Source: a virus | Direction: 5' to 3' (one strand) | Virus record (IMG/VR): IMGVR_UViG_3300025122_000032 | Coordinates: 1-45,177 of that record | Length of the DNA stretch: 45,177 nucleotides | Part shown: in pieces, positions 30,112-39,441 of the stretch | Position numbering within the stretch: position 1 is the stretch's first letter | How the letters are laid out: each line of letters begins with the position of its first letter | Notes under the pieces: model-generated | The model's database searches: none | What the model saw: the letters and a program-made list of their open reading frames with translations, nothing else | Told to the model about the DNA's origin: nothing | Made by a program: the position numbers and the translations under genes

Positions 30112-33012
30112 CTATGAAATTATGAACCCTGATCGGTCAAGGGCTTCAGCCGTTTCTTTGACTACATATGTTTGTAATTCATCATGTGATAAGAACCGTT
30201 TAGCACCGTTAAGGTTTTCCTTGCTGGCTGGTTCAATAGTGACATTAAACGGAATGCCCCGTTCCAACCATTCAAGAGCTTTTTGATACTGCTCGAAACT
30301 GAGGTCGTGCATTCGTTCTTTGGGGTCTTTGAAATTGACATGATACAACTCAATAATAGCGGATAAGTATTGCTCCGCTTCTGGGGTGACTTGCCCGTGT
30401 TTCTGCACTTCCCAGTGAACCATATTCAAATAATCACGTTGCAACAACACCTTACCCAGTTCCCGCTCAGGATTAATCACTCTATCAACCATCAATAAGG
30501 CAAGGTTCCTGTCCTTACATTTCTCTTGTCTGCCAGCTTCCGTTATATAACCGTAATGCATTATCTGCGTATGCTGAAGTTCAAATGCTGGCTCTATAGG
30601 TGAGTTGATATCTTTCTGGCAATGCTCGTGGATGGCTCCCCAGAACCGATATCCCCTGTTATTCCGAAACAGTCTCACGGGTTTGTCATGCCTGTTCTCA
30701 GCATCCCAAATTAGGTGGTTCTGCCTGACAACGAACCCTTCATAGATGGAGGTATCCAAATGCTGACGCAAAAACAGAGGACTTTCCAACACCTCATCAG
30801 CATCAATCCATAATATCCAATCCCCTACAGCATCCTCGATAGAAGCGTTTCTCGCCCACTCAAAACTGCCCGGAGCGGGGATATTAATAGGGTTGCCATC
30901 CATGTCGGTAATGGCTGGTAAATCAGGGCAAAAGGCTGGCATATGCTTTACCTTGGCTCCGAACCTTTCAGCAATTGCTACCGTGTCGTCATAGGAACCA
31001 TGATCACAAAGAATAATCTCATCGGCTATGCGTTCCACCGAAGCCAAACACCGTTCCAAATCTTTGGATTCGTTCTTGGCTATCATGCAAACTGATAGGG
31101 ATTGATACGGTCGCATGGTCTTTATCTTGCGATCCCAATTAACCTCTCCCGTAACCCCTTGCTGATGCCTGATAACGAAACAGCCTGTCCTACATCCTCT
31201 TGGCGTTGGCGGGTGGCACAAATGTGAAGCAATGAAATTGGGTTTCTCACCGAACACTTCATGGATAGTGGAATAATCCCAGTGTATTTTGTGACCCCGT
31301 ATTTCTAACTCCACCAACCTACCATTGCCCATCCTAACCGAACCGCTAGTAGCTAACAAGTGTTCATGTAACGCTCCATGAGGTACTGACCAAATAATGT
31401 ACCCTTCGGGTGCTAATCTGGCTTCCATATACTCAATCACGCTTTTATAATCGTCGTGATGTTCCAAAAACTCACCGCACATAATGATATCGAATTTCTC
31501 TGTTTCATCCACCGCTTCAAACGAACCTACCCTAAACTCAATATCCGTCTCCTGTTCCTTACAGAAAACCACCGCTTTTTCAATCAGGTCGGAAGCATAA
31601 TCCACCCCAATGACTTCAGCGTCTGGGAATACCGTTTTCAAGTCATGGGTCAAAGAACCGTTACCGCAAGCAAAATCCAAGATACGGGCAGGTGCAGGGT
31701 TGCATTCACGGGCAACCGTCAACATGGCACGGAACCGTCCTTCACCAATTTCGTCACTGATGGCAAGGGCGTTTTTAGCATAGGTTTCGGGTGACTCGTT
31801 AGCTTCGGGTAATACGCAATCGGGATCGGCTACCCTAGCGGCAAAGAAATCATCAAAATGTATCAGGTTCTCAACTACTTTGTTTTTGTTCTCAGCATAT
31901 CGCCGTTCAAAGAAATCATCAAAATGTTCTTCCCACTCCCCTGCTATATCTTTGTACTGATAATTCCCTTCCACCCAAGCTCTACCATCTTTCTGCGCAC
32001 GTTGATAGGCTTGGTCATTGTCCATCAGGTAGAATGCGTGTTTAATGAATTCCTGATGGTATTCATCGGTGAAGGCATCACCTTGGATTTTAGCTCCCGC
32101 AAAGGCGTTCATGGTTTCGTTTAACCCACCTTTAGCTGAACAGATGAGCGGGGTTTGACAGGCTTGCGCTTCTATGGCGGCAATACAGGAAGTCTCGTTA
32201 AAAGTATCAATGCCCGGATAGACCATCAAATTGCTGGACGCTATCTCTTGATACAATTCGTCTTTACCTAAATTGCCCAAATATTCCACGTTATCCATTG
32301 ACTCCATCGCTTTATCGGCTTCATCGCAAATGCGTTTCACATCTGGATTAGGTTCATACATAGAATAATAACGAGCCACTTTCAATTGCAAATGCGGTCG
32401 GCTCTGGAGCATCTTGTCAAAGATTTTCAATAAGGGAGCCAACCCCCGTTCTGGTCGGCTGATATAAATCAGCTTGTTCTTATCCTTGATAATCTTACCG
32501 TCTTCATCCCGTTCAATATTTCGGTCTACCGTTTCCAAATCAATACCGTTTTTTGTCACATAAGCGATATCGTGTACTGATTCTGGCAATTGTTCCTCGT
32601 AGTTTTGGCGTTGCCAGTTGGAAACATACATCATTTCATCTGTCTTATAGATTGACCCTGCTACGTCTTTGGGTCGACTCAACACATCTTGGTTCCATAA
32701 GACTTTATATTTGGCTTGGATGGGAGCATCCATAATTTGCGCCATCCTCAAGCTAATAAATATCTCGTAATCCATCGCTTCACAACAGGGAAACAAGTTA
32801 CCCACAGATTCCCATCGAACACCGTCATAAACACCCACATCCTTCTCAGGATCAGCGAACTCAGTAAATACGGTAACCTTATGATCCCGCTTAACCAGTT
32901 CCCGTGCCATATACACCAAGGCTGATTCGCTACCTCCTAAACTGGAGTGGAGGTTGATGGCATCGGCTGTGAAGGGTATGGACTTGCAATAGAAGGCGAT
33001 ATTGTATTTCAT
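30112..33012 (-). CDS. trifunctional glycosyltransferase-methyltransferase-glycosyltransferase
   Basis: A 966-residue three-part enzyme. Residues 1-about 385: GT4-type, GT-B fold (LHSSLGGSESALVYMAREL, LIYISRPERGLAPLLKIFDK, ETSCIAAIEAQACQTPLICS). Residues about 395-625: SAM-dependent methyltransferase (ARILDFACGNGSLTHDLK at about 440, then MCGEFLEHHDDYKSV). Residues about 635-860: GT2-type, GT-A fold (LSVCMIAKNESKDLERCLAS, DHGSYDDTVAIAERFGAKV, the DAD metal motif in WILWIDADEV near 733). HFDDFF is repeated 22 residues apart in the linker because of a 20-bp DNA repeat (31842-31861 and 31908-31927). It should build and methylate a short glycan. Its place between capsid and neck genes points to decoration of the virion; action on host sugars is the alternative. 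Confidence 0.85.
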   Translation of the reverse strand: MKYNIAFYCKSIPFTADAINLHSSLGGSESALVYMARELVKRDHKVTVFTEFADPEKDVGVYDGVRWESVGNLFPCCEAMDYEIFISLRMAQIMDAPIQAKYKVLWNQDVLSRPKDVAGSIYKTDEMMYVSNWQRQNYEEQLPESVHDIAYVTKNGIDLETVDRNIERDEDGKIIKDKNKLIYISRPERGLAPLLKIFDKMLQSRPHLQLKVARYYSMYEPNPDVKRICDEADKAMESMDNVEYLGNLGKDELYQEIASSNLMVYPGIDTFNETSCIAAIEAQACQTPLICSAKGGLNETMNAFAGAKIQGDAFTDEYHQEFIKHAFYLMDNDQAYQRAQKDGRAWVEGNYQYKDIAGEWEEHFDDFFERRYAENKNKVVENLIHFDDFFAARVADPDCVLPEANESPETYAKNALAISDEIGEGRFRAMLTVARECNPAPARILDFACGNGSLTHDLKTVFPDAEVIGVDYASDLIEKAVVFCKEQETDIEFRVGSFEAVDETEKFDIIMCGEFLEHHDDYKSVIEYMEARLAPEGYIIWSVPHGALHEHLLATSGSVRMGNGRLVELEIRGHKIHWDYSTIHEVFGEKPNFIASHLCHPPTPRGCRTGCFVIRHQQGVTGEVNWDRKIKTMRPYQSLSVCMIAKNESKDLERCLASVERIADEIILCDHGSYDDTVAIAERFGAKVKHMPAFCPDLPAITDMDGNPINIPAPGSFEWARNASIEDAVGDWILWIDADEVLESPLFLRQHLDTSIYEGFVVRQNHLIWDAENRHDKPVRLFRNNRGYRFWGAIHEHCQKDINSPIEPAFELQHTQIMHYGYITEAGRQEKCKDRNLALLMVDRVINPERELGKVLLQRDYLNMVHWEVQKHGQVTPEAEQYLSAIIELYHVNFKDPKERMHDLSFEQYQKALEWLERGIPFNVTIEPASKENLNGAKRFLSHDELQTYVVKETAEALDRSGFIIS

Positions 33013-33194
33013 GGATTTTCCTTTGGATTTTCCTTTTTGATTTGCTTTTTCAGCTTGGCTATTTCGTTGTTCTGGTTTTGAAGGGTGTTCATCATTAATT
33101 CGATTGATTTCTTTACCTTGTCAACGAAATTAGGGTTAAAATCCCGATTGGGATGGTGTTTTAAAAATTGGTTAAGAGTATCGTGATGTTCCAT
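33009..33194 (-). CDS. small coiled-coil protein
   Basis: A 61-residue product: MEHHDTLNQFLKHHPNRDFN, then a lysine-rich coiled coil to the end. It sits between the cytidylyltransferase and the trifunctional glycosyltransferase and overlaps the latter by 4 nt, so it may be a subunit of that pathway. Family unknown. Confidence 0.55.
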   Translation of the reverse strand: MEHHDTLNQFLKHHPNRDFNPNFVDKVKKSIELMMNTLQNQNNEIAKLKKQIKKENPKENP

Positions 33195-33195
33195 A

Positions 33196-33675
33196 TTATT
33201 TTATAGGCTCCAATGGGCGCATTTCCTCGTCACGTTCAATATCCGCATCATGTGACATGGTGCTGTGATACAGGGAAACAACTTCCACGCATCGGTTACG
33301 CAAATCGGTAGAACTGTAATCATTTTTTCTCATGTTGAAACAGATTTCAATTCCCTCAATGCCCTTACCTGTATAATCCTTCTGTTTATGGTCTTCACCC
33401 AAGAACCGTATATCTGGCATGATCGACAATAACACGTTCATCAAGTCGGTTTCCGTTTCATAGACTACGATTTCGTCTATGTATTTAACGGCTCTTAACT
33501 GGATAAACCGTTCATAGACGGTTTGGATAGGTTTTTGTTTTTCTTCGCGGTCAACGGTGGGATCAGTCTGCAAACCTACAACCATATAATCACAGTTGTT
33601 TTTGCATTCCTCCAACATCAGCACATGACCCGCATGAAGCAAGTCAAATGATCCGCAAGTGAACCCCATTTTCAT
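33196..33675 (-). CDS. cytidylyltransferase-like nucleotidyltransferase
   Basis: A 159-residue protein of the TagD/RfaE-type nucleotidyltransferase family. GSFDLLHAGHVLMLEECK has the HxGH nucleotide-binding motif (HAGH), and SSTDLRNR near the end is the ISSTxxR-type motif. The length is normal for a single-domain enzyme. It should join CTP to a small phosphate (glycerol, or a sugar phosphate), giving an activated donor. The next genes transfer sugars, so it probably supplies the pathway. Its exact substrate cannot be read from the sequence. Confidence 0.85.
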   Translation of the reverse strand: MKMGFTCGSFDLLHAGHVLMLEECKNNCDYMVVGLQTDPTVDREEKQKPIQTVYERFIQLRAVKYIDEIVVYETETDLMNVLLSIMPDIRFLGEDHKQKDYTGKGIEGIEICFNMRKNDYSSTDLRNRCVEVVSLYHSTMSHDADIERDEEMRPLEPIK

Positions 33676-33691
33676 AATATTATTAAAGGGT

Positions 33692-33723
33692 GGGATGAAC
33701 CGCTTATGCCGGACGGTTCACCC
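33692..33723 (-). terminator. hairpin after the major capsid gene
   Basis: GGGATGAACCG (33692-33702) pairs with CGGTTCACCC (33714-33723), one bulged A. On the minus strand it is followed by ACCCTTTAATAATATT, a loose T run. It may reduce read-through into the sugar-modification genes, keeping capsid output higher. Confidence 0.5.
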
Positions 33724-33761
33724 CTCCACTTTACCCATAAGGAGAATCAATTATGAGGTTC

Positions 33762-34895
33762 TTAAGTTAGATTAGCCCTAGCCAATCCAGCTTCATTGCG
33801 AACTTCAGCCGTGTACTCACCAAAGACTACGCCATTGGTGGCAAGTCCTGTTGTGGCGAGAGGTTTCTGCTGGAAGCTCATACCATCCAACGGTAGAACG
33901 TTGATGCGATCACTAGCCAATACCATCAGGCTGTTAGTCGGCATCCATCTGTTCGGCGGCAATATCTGCTGTCGACCATAGGAACTTTCATAGAGCGTAA
34001 TTTCGCTCTTGTAAGTTTCATCGTCCATCGTTTGTCTAATACGGCTGTCAGCCAGATTATCAATATCACGTTTGAGGTTGGCATCTGCTACAATGAAATC
34101 CAAGTCCTGTGCGCCGTTATCCCATGCGGATTTGATAACAACTGCATTAAGGAAGGATTCACTGAATGTAGCGGCTGTCTGCTGATTAGTGGTGATATAT
34201 CTCCACACACCTTTCATGGTACGATACGTTGAAGCGGAAGCAAACGAATTGCCAGCGTCAACACCCAAGATAAGGTTCTTTTCCAAATCACGCAAAATCT
34301 CACGGGTACGATTGCGAAGTTGATGATCGTATTCGTTAGAGATATCACCCAACTGGCTTACGGCTTGTTCCGTGTCGGAAACTTCTACCGATTTACGATA
34401 AATTTGTACCCAGTTGTAGTTGCGTGTTCTGTTTTGGGAAATGTCACCACTGACGTCTGCACCTTCAATGGTAGCATTAGAGATAAGTTCAACCGATCCC
34501 CCTGCCGCTAAAGATGAAGGACCAACTGAACCGACACCTCGATCAACGGTAATGGAGTTAGCGGCTGTAGCTGTAACTTGCATGACTTCTTCATAGGTCA
34601 ACGAACTGTTACCCGTGATCCTGAGCAAGTCACCAGTTTGAATTGAACCGCCCGTGCCATTGATTTGGAACGTTGTTGACGCCGAAGCAGAAGCGATTGC
34701 GGTTGAAGCTATAATACTTGGAGGTGCTAGGCTTTCTTCCAACCATTCGTGTAGAACGTTTGTAGCTGGTCGAACTGAATCGCCCAAATAATCCAAGAGT
34801 GGAGTTTCAAAAGGACTAATCATACTTATAATATCAGAAACATCTTCCGCTATTGCCGTAGGATTAGAATAAGTAGCTCTACCTGAAAATGCCAT
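33762..34895 (-). CDS. major capsid protein, SU10-like
   Basis: A 377-residue protein. The start MAFSGRATYSNPTAIAEDVS, then ISPFETPLLDYLG, is the typical SU10/DUF5309 major-capsid opening. RNYNWVQIYRKSVEVSDTEQ and AVSQLGDISNEYDHQLRNRT followed by REILRDLEKNLILGVD are the family core, with TMKGVWRYI. A Gly/Ser/Thr-rich stretch (about 70-130, GTGGSIQTGDLLRITGNSS) is an inserted beta domain. It should form the icosahedral shell with an HK97 fold. It is preceded by the scaffold gene and starts at the scaffold stop. Confidence 0.85.
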   Translation of the reverse strand: MAFSGRATYSNPTAIAEDVSDIISMISPFETPLLDYLGDSVRPATNVLHEWLEESLAPPSIIASTAIASASASTTFQINGTGGSIQTGDLLRITGNSSLTYEEVMQVTATAANSITVDRGVGSVGPSSLAAGGSVELISNATIEGADVSGDISQNRTRNYNWVQIYRKSVEVSDTEQAVSQLGDISNEYDHQLRNRTREILRDLEKNLILGVDAGNSFASASTYRTMKGVWRYITTNQQTAATFSESFLNAVVIKSAWDNGAQDLDFIVADANLKRDIDNLADSRIRQTMDDETYKSEITLYESSYGRQQILPPNRWMPTNSLMVLASDRINVLPLDGMSFQQKPLATTGLATNGVVFGEYTAEVRNEAGLARANLT

Positions 34896-35728
34896 TATGA
34901 AGTATCTCCTTCAATTTTGCTTAGTTCTCGCCGTAGCCGCATCATTTCATTCTGGTCTGCCCGTTGCCCAGATTTCCCCGCTTTTTCCATAGCTGTTTCG
35001 TAATCTTTGCGTAAGGAATCAGCTTGAGTCATTCTGGAATTGTGTGATCCTGAGCCGCCGTTTCTCACGTTGGCAGGGATGAAAGCGGGATGCCTGTCCA
35101 AGAACAGTTCCACAGCTTCATCCAAACTCAGATCTTCACCTTTATCGTTGAGTGCCGAATGTCCATTCGTATCGGTAAGAGAAACCCGATATCCCGAATC
35201 CTCATTCTTCACTGCGGTGGCACGATATAAATCGTCAGAATTTGGTAATAGCGGCGTTCCCACTTCCAGTTGAGTAGCGGCGATATTTATCATGTTCGGC
35301 AATATCCCCCCTTTACTCCGAGCCAAAGACGACTGCAAGCTATTAGAAAGAAACATCCGTTCTGAAGCTCGGCGTTCCGTGTCCAAGGCTTGATTCAGTT
35401 CGTCAAGGGTTTTCGAGTAAGCAGTATCCTTTTCTTCAAGGATACGCTGAAACTCACCCCGTTCTTCAGCTTGTTTCTGTTTTTCGGCTTCTTCCGCTGA
35501 TAACCGTTCTGCTTCGGCTTGGCGATACTTGGTTAATTCGTCCCTTTCTTCCTGATTAGCCTGAGCGTCCACAGACTTTTCCATCTGTTTACGCAATCGG
35601 GTTAACCGTTCTGGAATCAAGGTATTATCAATATAGGTTTGCTGTTCTTCCGTGAAAGACATATTCCCTTTCATCGGTTCAACTAGCGGTTCAACTTGTG
35701 GTTGTTGCTCAATGGTTTCTTCAGCCAT
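34895..35728 (-). CDS. scaffolding protein
   Basis: A 277-residue, very charged coiled-coil protein (about 35-130, rich in E/K/Q/R). A conserved helical segment follows (LSNSLQSSLARSKGGILPNM, VELFLDRHPAFIPANVRNGG), as in scaffolds that ride inside the prohead. The C-terminal end, NEMMRLRRELSK, is identical to part of the early coiled-coil protein (7671-8042) because 37 bp match exactly. The position before the capsid gene supports the call. Confidence 0.75.
   Translation of the reverse strand: MAEETIEQQPQVEPLVEPMKGNMSFTEEQQTYIDNTLIPERLTRLRKQMEKSVDAQANQEERDELTKYRQAEAERLSAEEAEKQKQAEERGEFQRILEEKDTAYSKTLDELNQALDTERRASERMFLSNSLQSSLARSKGGILPNMINIAATQLEVGTPLLPNSDDLYRATAVKNEDSGYRVSLTDTNGHSALNDKGEDLSLDEAVELFLDRHPAFIPANVRNGGSGSHNSRMTQADSLRKDYETAMEKAGKSGQRADQNEMMRLRRELSKIEGDTS
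34915..34951. repeat. 37-bp exact repeat, scaffold copy
   Basis: Identical to 7706-7742, and in the same reading frame. It codes the last part of the scaffold, the region that binds capsid in many phages. Confidence 0.9.
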
Positions 35729-35759
35729 TTTTTTATCTCCGTATGCTCGTCAGCACCGT

Positions 35760-36074
35760 TTAGAGTCCGTCGACAGGTTGATACGTCCAATAATCTATTG
35801 ATGGATCGGGGTATCCCGATGTTGAATTTACTACTTTCTTCATCCCCGACATGATCTGGGGTATTTCCGAAAACGTTTCTACTTCTACAGGGGGAGTGAC
35901 AGGCAAATACATATATTTAGCCATCGCCGCCTCTATATAAACCAGAGGGAACCGTTGCCTTGGATCTCTGAACCCTTTTATCCCTTCTACATACGTCATC
36001 ATTTCGGAGTTCACCTGTACCGCAACGTTAGCGGTACGGGCATTCTCTCCCCCTAGGATTGCTTTGATTTTCAT
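35760..36074 (-). CDS. hypothetical head-region protein
   Basis: A 104-residue product (MKIKAILGGENARTANVAVQ, DPRQRFPLVYIEAAMAKYMY) with a compact alpha-beta appearance. It overlaps the MuF-like gene by 4 nt and precedes the scaffold gene. A head completion or decoration protein is possible. Family unknown. Confidence 0.5.
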   Translation of the reverse strand: MKIKAILGGENARTANVAVQVNSEMMTYVEGIKGFRDPRQRFPLVYIEAAMAKYMYLPVTPPVEVETFSEIPQIMSGMKKVVNSTSGYPDPSIDYWTYQPVDGL

Positions 36075-38005
36075 TTGGTTTCTTCGTCCTCATGCACCAC
36101 TATTTCTACCCCGTATTTGTCAGAAAATTCCCGTAAGTCTTGCTCAATGTCTCTGTATCCGTCTGTCTCAGGTGCTGGCACAAAGGACTTGATGCGTGCG
36201 TCATAAATTGGGGGAGGATTTTTAAGATCATTCAAGACAGATTTGTTGATATGCAAGGATTTAACGTCTTTCTTGAAATCATACCCGTTCCAAATCTGCA
36301 CTTCGATATATTTGCTTGGATCTTTCCTGTTAGCATCTACCGAGCCTTGATACTCCCGACCTTCCTCAGATAATGAAAAAGTTTCTGCATTTCTAAAAGT
36401 AGACACCTGATCGTTTCGTGAAGAATTGTTTGGAGTGAAAGTAGACCGATTTTTAACATGAGGTTCTAGCTCAAAATACGCATTGCCATACTGAGAAGCC
36501 GCTCCTTTCGGATCATCACCCAGATTCAAAGCTCCATAGCTAGGTTTCTGCTTTGGTGGCATTTTATCATAGTATCCCACCCCTTCCGCCACATCAGATT
36601 TATCAAGTCCGTAAAGCCCCTCTTTAATCAAAGCAACTTCCCACCCCTTCCTCAATTCTTTATCGGCTGAACCGTACCCCTTGCCCGTTTCAAACAGGTT
36701 CTTTGATCTGCCTGATTTCAACATAGCCTTGAATACTCTCTGGTCAGTGATAGGGATATTGACCGAAATAGGGATGGCATCCGACCTTAAAGCTGTACCA
36801 ATTTTTTGAGCATACCCAATATCGCTGACAGTCAAATTCTGGCTCCATTCCTGTCTTAGAATATCACCGTGTTCGTCATATTCTGCTTTTTTGCTGAATC
36901 CCGCATCCAATTTATCAGCTTTTGACCTGCCTCCATCTAACAAGAGATTATAGAGCTTGGCTACTGGTGTATCAGGGGGCAAGTCTGGAGCTTGCCTAAA
37001 GGCTGTCGACACGGCTTCCCCGACCATCCCTTTTCTGATTACATTAGATACCGTATCCTTGAAAAGCTGTAATTGCTTTTCCTTGAACCCTTTACTTCCC
37101 GTTGCCGATGAAGGAGTTTCTGTATGAAGTGCCTTTTTCATAGCATCAGTCAATTCGGCATCAGTGTAAACCTTTTTTGGTTTATCCCATAGAGAAGGAT
37201 CTCTAAGGAAATCTTTCTGATAACATAGGCAATTGGGGTGAGGCTTGGCTGGCAAATATTCGACGGGATAAATCCCCCGCCCCAATCCGAACACATTTTC
37301 TTCAGCCAATAAATTACAAATGTCATATTCTGGATGCCTTCCGCTTAACTGCCACTTGATCGCCCCAACCACAGGGCTTTCAATGCTGGCTCGTCTGGCT
37401 GATTCCCAATAGGCGTTATTGATTTCTGTTCGTGCTAATCTCATGGCTTTAGCTCTGACAGATGTACCCATGCCCGTACCACCACCTAACATGAACTGCG
37501 ACAACTGGTTACTCATATCCCTAGCTGATTGTCCTCTAGCTATGCCTGACAAAACCACGTTTTCAATTTCACTTACCTGTGATTGCGCCCAAATACTTGA
37601 TGAGATTCTCAATCCATCCACATCATATCTCTGCGCCAAAAGGTCTGCCGTCTGACGGGGGATTTCGGTGAAGTCAACCATCAGGTTGGCATCATCATGT
37701 TCCAGTAACAAATCATTGGTGGCATCCTGTTCGGTAAAGGCAACATCGTTGGCAACCTCATTGATTGCCGAGGTGATATCCCGTTTAAGACTGATACCCA
37801 ATTCGTTCATCATCTGTACAACTTTCATGCGTTTACCTTGATACACCTTAATGGATAACGGATTGTCCGTCCTGCCAATGATTGACCCCAGTTGAGCATT
37901 AGCCATGTCCAGTGCTGTCACTAAACGTTCCTCCACTTCCTTGGTACGTTTAAGTGGTACATTTCGCATATTGTAGATGGTTTTTTCATAATCGCTTATT
38001 GACAT
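36071..38005 (-). CDS. MuF-like head morphogenesis protein with ADP-ribosyltransferase-like tail
   Basis: A 644-residue protein. Residues about 1-290 form the SPP1 gp7/Mu gpF head domain: RLARTEINNAYWESARRASI (about 190), KWQLSGRHPEYDICNLL, then LPAKPHPNCLCYQKDFL (about 250-270). The remainder (about 300-644) is unrelated to head assembly. It includes RSKADKLDAGFSKKAEYD, KPSYGALNLGDDPKGAASQY (about 490) and GNAYFELEPHVKNRSTFT, which resemble the ADP-ribosyltransferase-like DUF3626 fold. In other phages MuF-linked toxins enter the cell with the DNA. The key catalytic Glu is not clearly placed, so activity is an inference. Confidence 0.7.
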   Translation of the reverse strand: MSISDYEKTIYNMRNVPLKRTKEVEERLVTALDMANAQLGSIIGRTDNPLSIKVYQGKRMKVVQMMNELGISLKRDITSAINEVANDVAFTEQDATNDLLLEHDDANLMVDFTEIPRQTADLLAQRYDVDGLRISSSIWAQSQVSEIENVVLSGIARGQSARDMSNQLSQFMLGGGTGMGTSVRAKAMRLARTEINNAYWESARRASIESPVVGAIKWQLSGRHPEYDICNLLAEENVFGLGRGIYPVEYLPAKPHPNCLCYQKDFLRDPSLWDKPKKVYTDAELTDAMKKALHTETPSSATGSKGFKEKQLQLFKDTVSNVIRKGMVGEAVSTAFRQAPDLPPDTPVAKLYNLLLDGGRSKADKLDAGFSKKAEYDEHGDILRQEWSQNLTVSDIGYAQKIGTALRSDAIPISVNIPITDQRVFKAMLKSGRSKNLFETGKGYGSADKELRKGWEVALIKEGLYGLDKSDVAEGVGYYDKMPPKQKPSYGALNLGDDPKGAASQYGNAYFELEPHVKNRSTFTPNNSSRNDQVSTFRNAETFSLSEEGREYQGSVDANRKDPSKYIEVQIWNGYDFKKDVKSLHINKSVLNDLKNPPPIYDARIKSFVPAPETDGYRDIEQDLREFSDKYGVEIVVHEDEETK

Positions 38006-39441
38006 CAGGTTGCCATGAAGTTGCCATTGCTGTTGGCAGTCTCATCGATGTTAGTCATTATCAATTCGGTCTGCGTGGACTCATCCATTTCGGCATCTAT
38101 AATCCGTTGGATTTCTGATGATAGCTTAGGTTCCAATTGTTCCATCAATTTCCTTAAATGGGCATTAACGAAAGTCGGTGACTTGTCTCCCATCAGCTTA
38201 CGCACTTCCAACCCGTTTTCAAGTGCCATCTGTACAGGGTTAGTCTGGAAATCGTCAGGATAATCCACCTCGTAATCTGTTTCAGTGTTCATCCATCTAT
38301 CAAATAACCGTGCCATCTTGGTTTCGGCTGACTCCAATGTTCGGCTGAACCGTACAAGCACCTGATTAAGCTGATGGAAATCGTATTGCTTGGCTACCCC
38401 ACTTTGCTCTGCCAGTTCACGGAACTCCAAATGTGCCAACCTCAACATCTCCTTCACCAGATATTGGGAAGCGAACTCACGCATGAATGTAGCGGGATCG
38501 GTAGGAGGTGAAACGTATTGTGGAGGTTGCGACCCTGCGGGAAACTGGTATACATTGGAAGATGAAATCACCTGTTCTTCCTCTTGCTGTATCCCTGCGC
38601 CTATAGGATCATCAGGAGTAGCCAGAAACGGGAATGCCTGCTTGGAAACGAATTCTTCTATATAGGAAATCACATTGGTCAGCAACCTGTTAATGGGAGC
38701 GATATCAGTCAATCTCGACATCCCTACAAACTCGTCAACAGGATTCTCTTTAAACTTAACACTGATAAAAGGCACAACCCCTAACTCATGTTCTCCAGAT
38801 TCCTTGAGGTTGCCGTCAGAGTCATGCAAATACCATTCTGTGCGTGTCCAAGTACGGTACTGATAATTGTATGCCGAAGATTGTTCAACAAAAGGATCGA
38901 CTTCAGCGTAATCTATTTCCCTTAATCGTACCCAGAGAAGCTGGTTGAATTTATCCATACGCCAGTTGGTAATATTTGGTGCATCATACCATGTGCAGTA
39001 AGGGCGAATATCGGTAGCTTGCAAGTCAGCCATAGAGATGATATCCATCTCCGATTGCGGCATATCCACCACCACACCTACATGACCGTAGACCATAGCA
39101 AAGGTAGCTACCTGTTCCATGAAAGTGTGCATATTGTGACCCTGATAATCAGCGTCTTCAATAAAGGCACGGTAAATCTCGTTCTCAGTGTTTCGGGCAA
39201 TATTGGTTTCAATGCCGAAGATGAAGCTGGTATAGATATCGATAATGGGTCGACAATAGTTAATGTACGGACTGCGTTTCATCCGTGTATTAAAATCATC
39301 TTGGTTTTCCCGTGAATGGCGAAACAAGTTCTTATTGGTAACGTACCTTCTGCCACCTACATAAGACTGCTCAAAGAAATCCCAATCGGTACTGTACTTC
39401 TCGTAGATATCGTTATAATCTGCTATCTGTTCGTACGCCAT
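38005..39441 (-). CDS. portal protein
   Basis: A 478-residue protein with the SPP1-like portal layout: a short N-terminal part with YVGGRRYV and YINYCRPIIDIYTSFIFG (about 60-100), a wing region, GVVPFISVKFKENPVDEFVG (about 220-245), then the stem helix around LTDIAPINRLLTNVISYIEE, and a crown after FATDYEVDYPD-like strands. It should form the dodecamer at the head vertex, where terminase docks and DNA passes. Its start is at the stop of the upstream gene. Confidence 0.85.
   Translation of the reverse strand: MAYEQIADYNDIYEKYSTDWDFFEQSYVGGRRYVTNKNLFRHSRENQDDFNTRMKRSPYINYCRPIIDIYTSFIFGIETNIARNTENEIYRAFIEDADYQGHNMHTFMEQVATFAMVYGHVGVVVDMPQSEMDIISMADLQATDIRPYCTWYDAPNITNWRMDKFNQLLWVRLREIDYAEVDPFVEQSSAYNYQYRTWTRTEWYLHDSDGNLKESGEHELGVVPFISVKFKENPVDEFVGMSRLTDIAPINRLLTNVISYIEEFVSKQAFPFLATPDDPIGAGIQQEEEQVISSSNVYQFPAGSQPPQYVSPPTDPATFMREFASQYLVKEMLRLAHLEFRELAEQSGVAKQYDFHQLNQVLVRFSRTLESAETKMARLFDRWMNTETDYEVDYPDDFQTNPVQMALENGLEVRKLMGDKSPTFVNAHLRKLMEQLEPKLSSEIQRIIDAEMDESTQTELIMTNIDETANSNGNFMAT

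Noticed and set aside
33720-33775. Plus-strand AAGGAG followed by a five-codon frame
   Set aside because: Too short and antisense to the capsid gene end; most likely chance.
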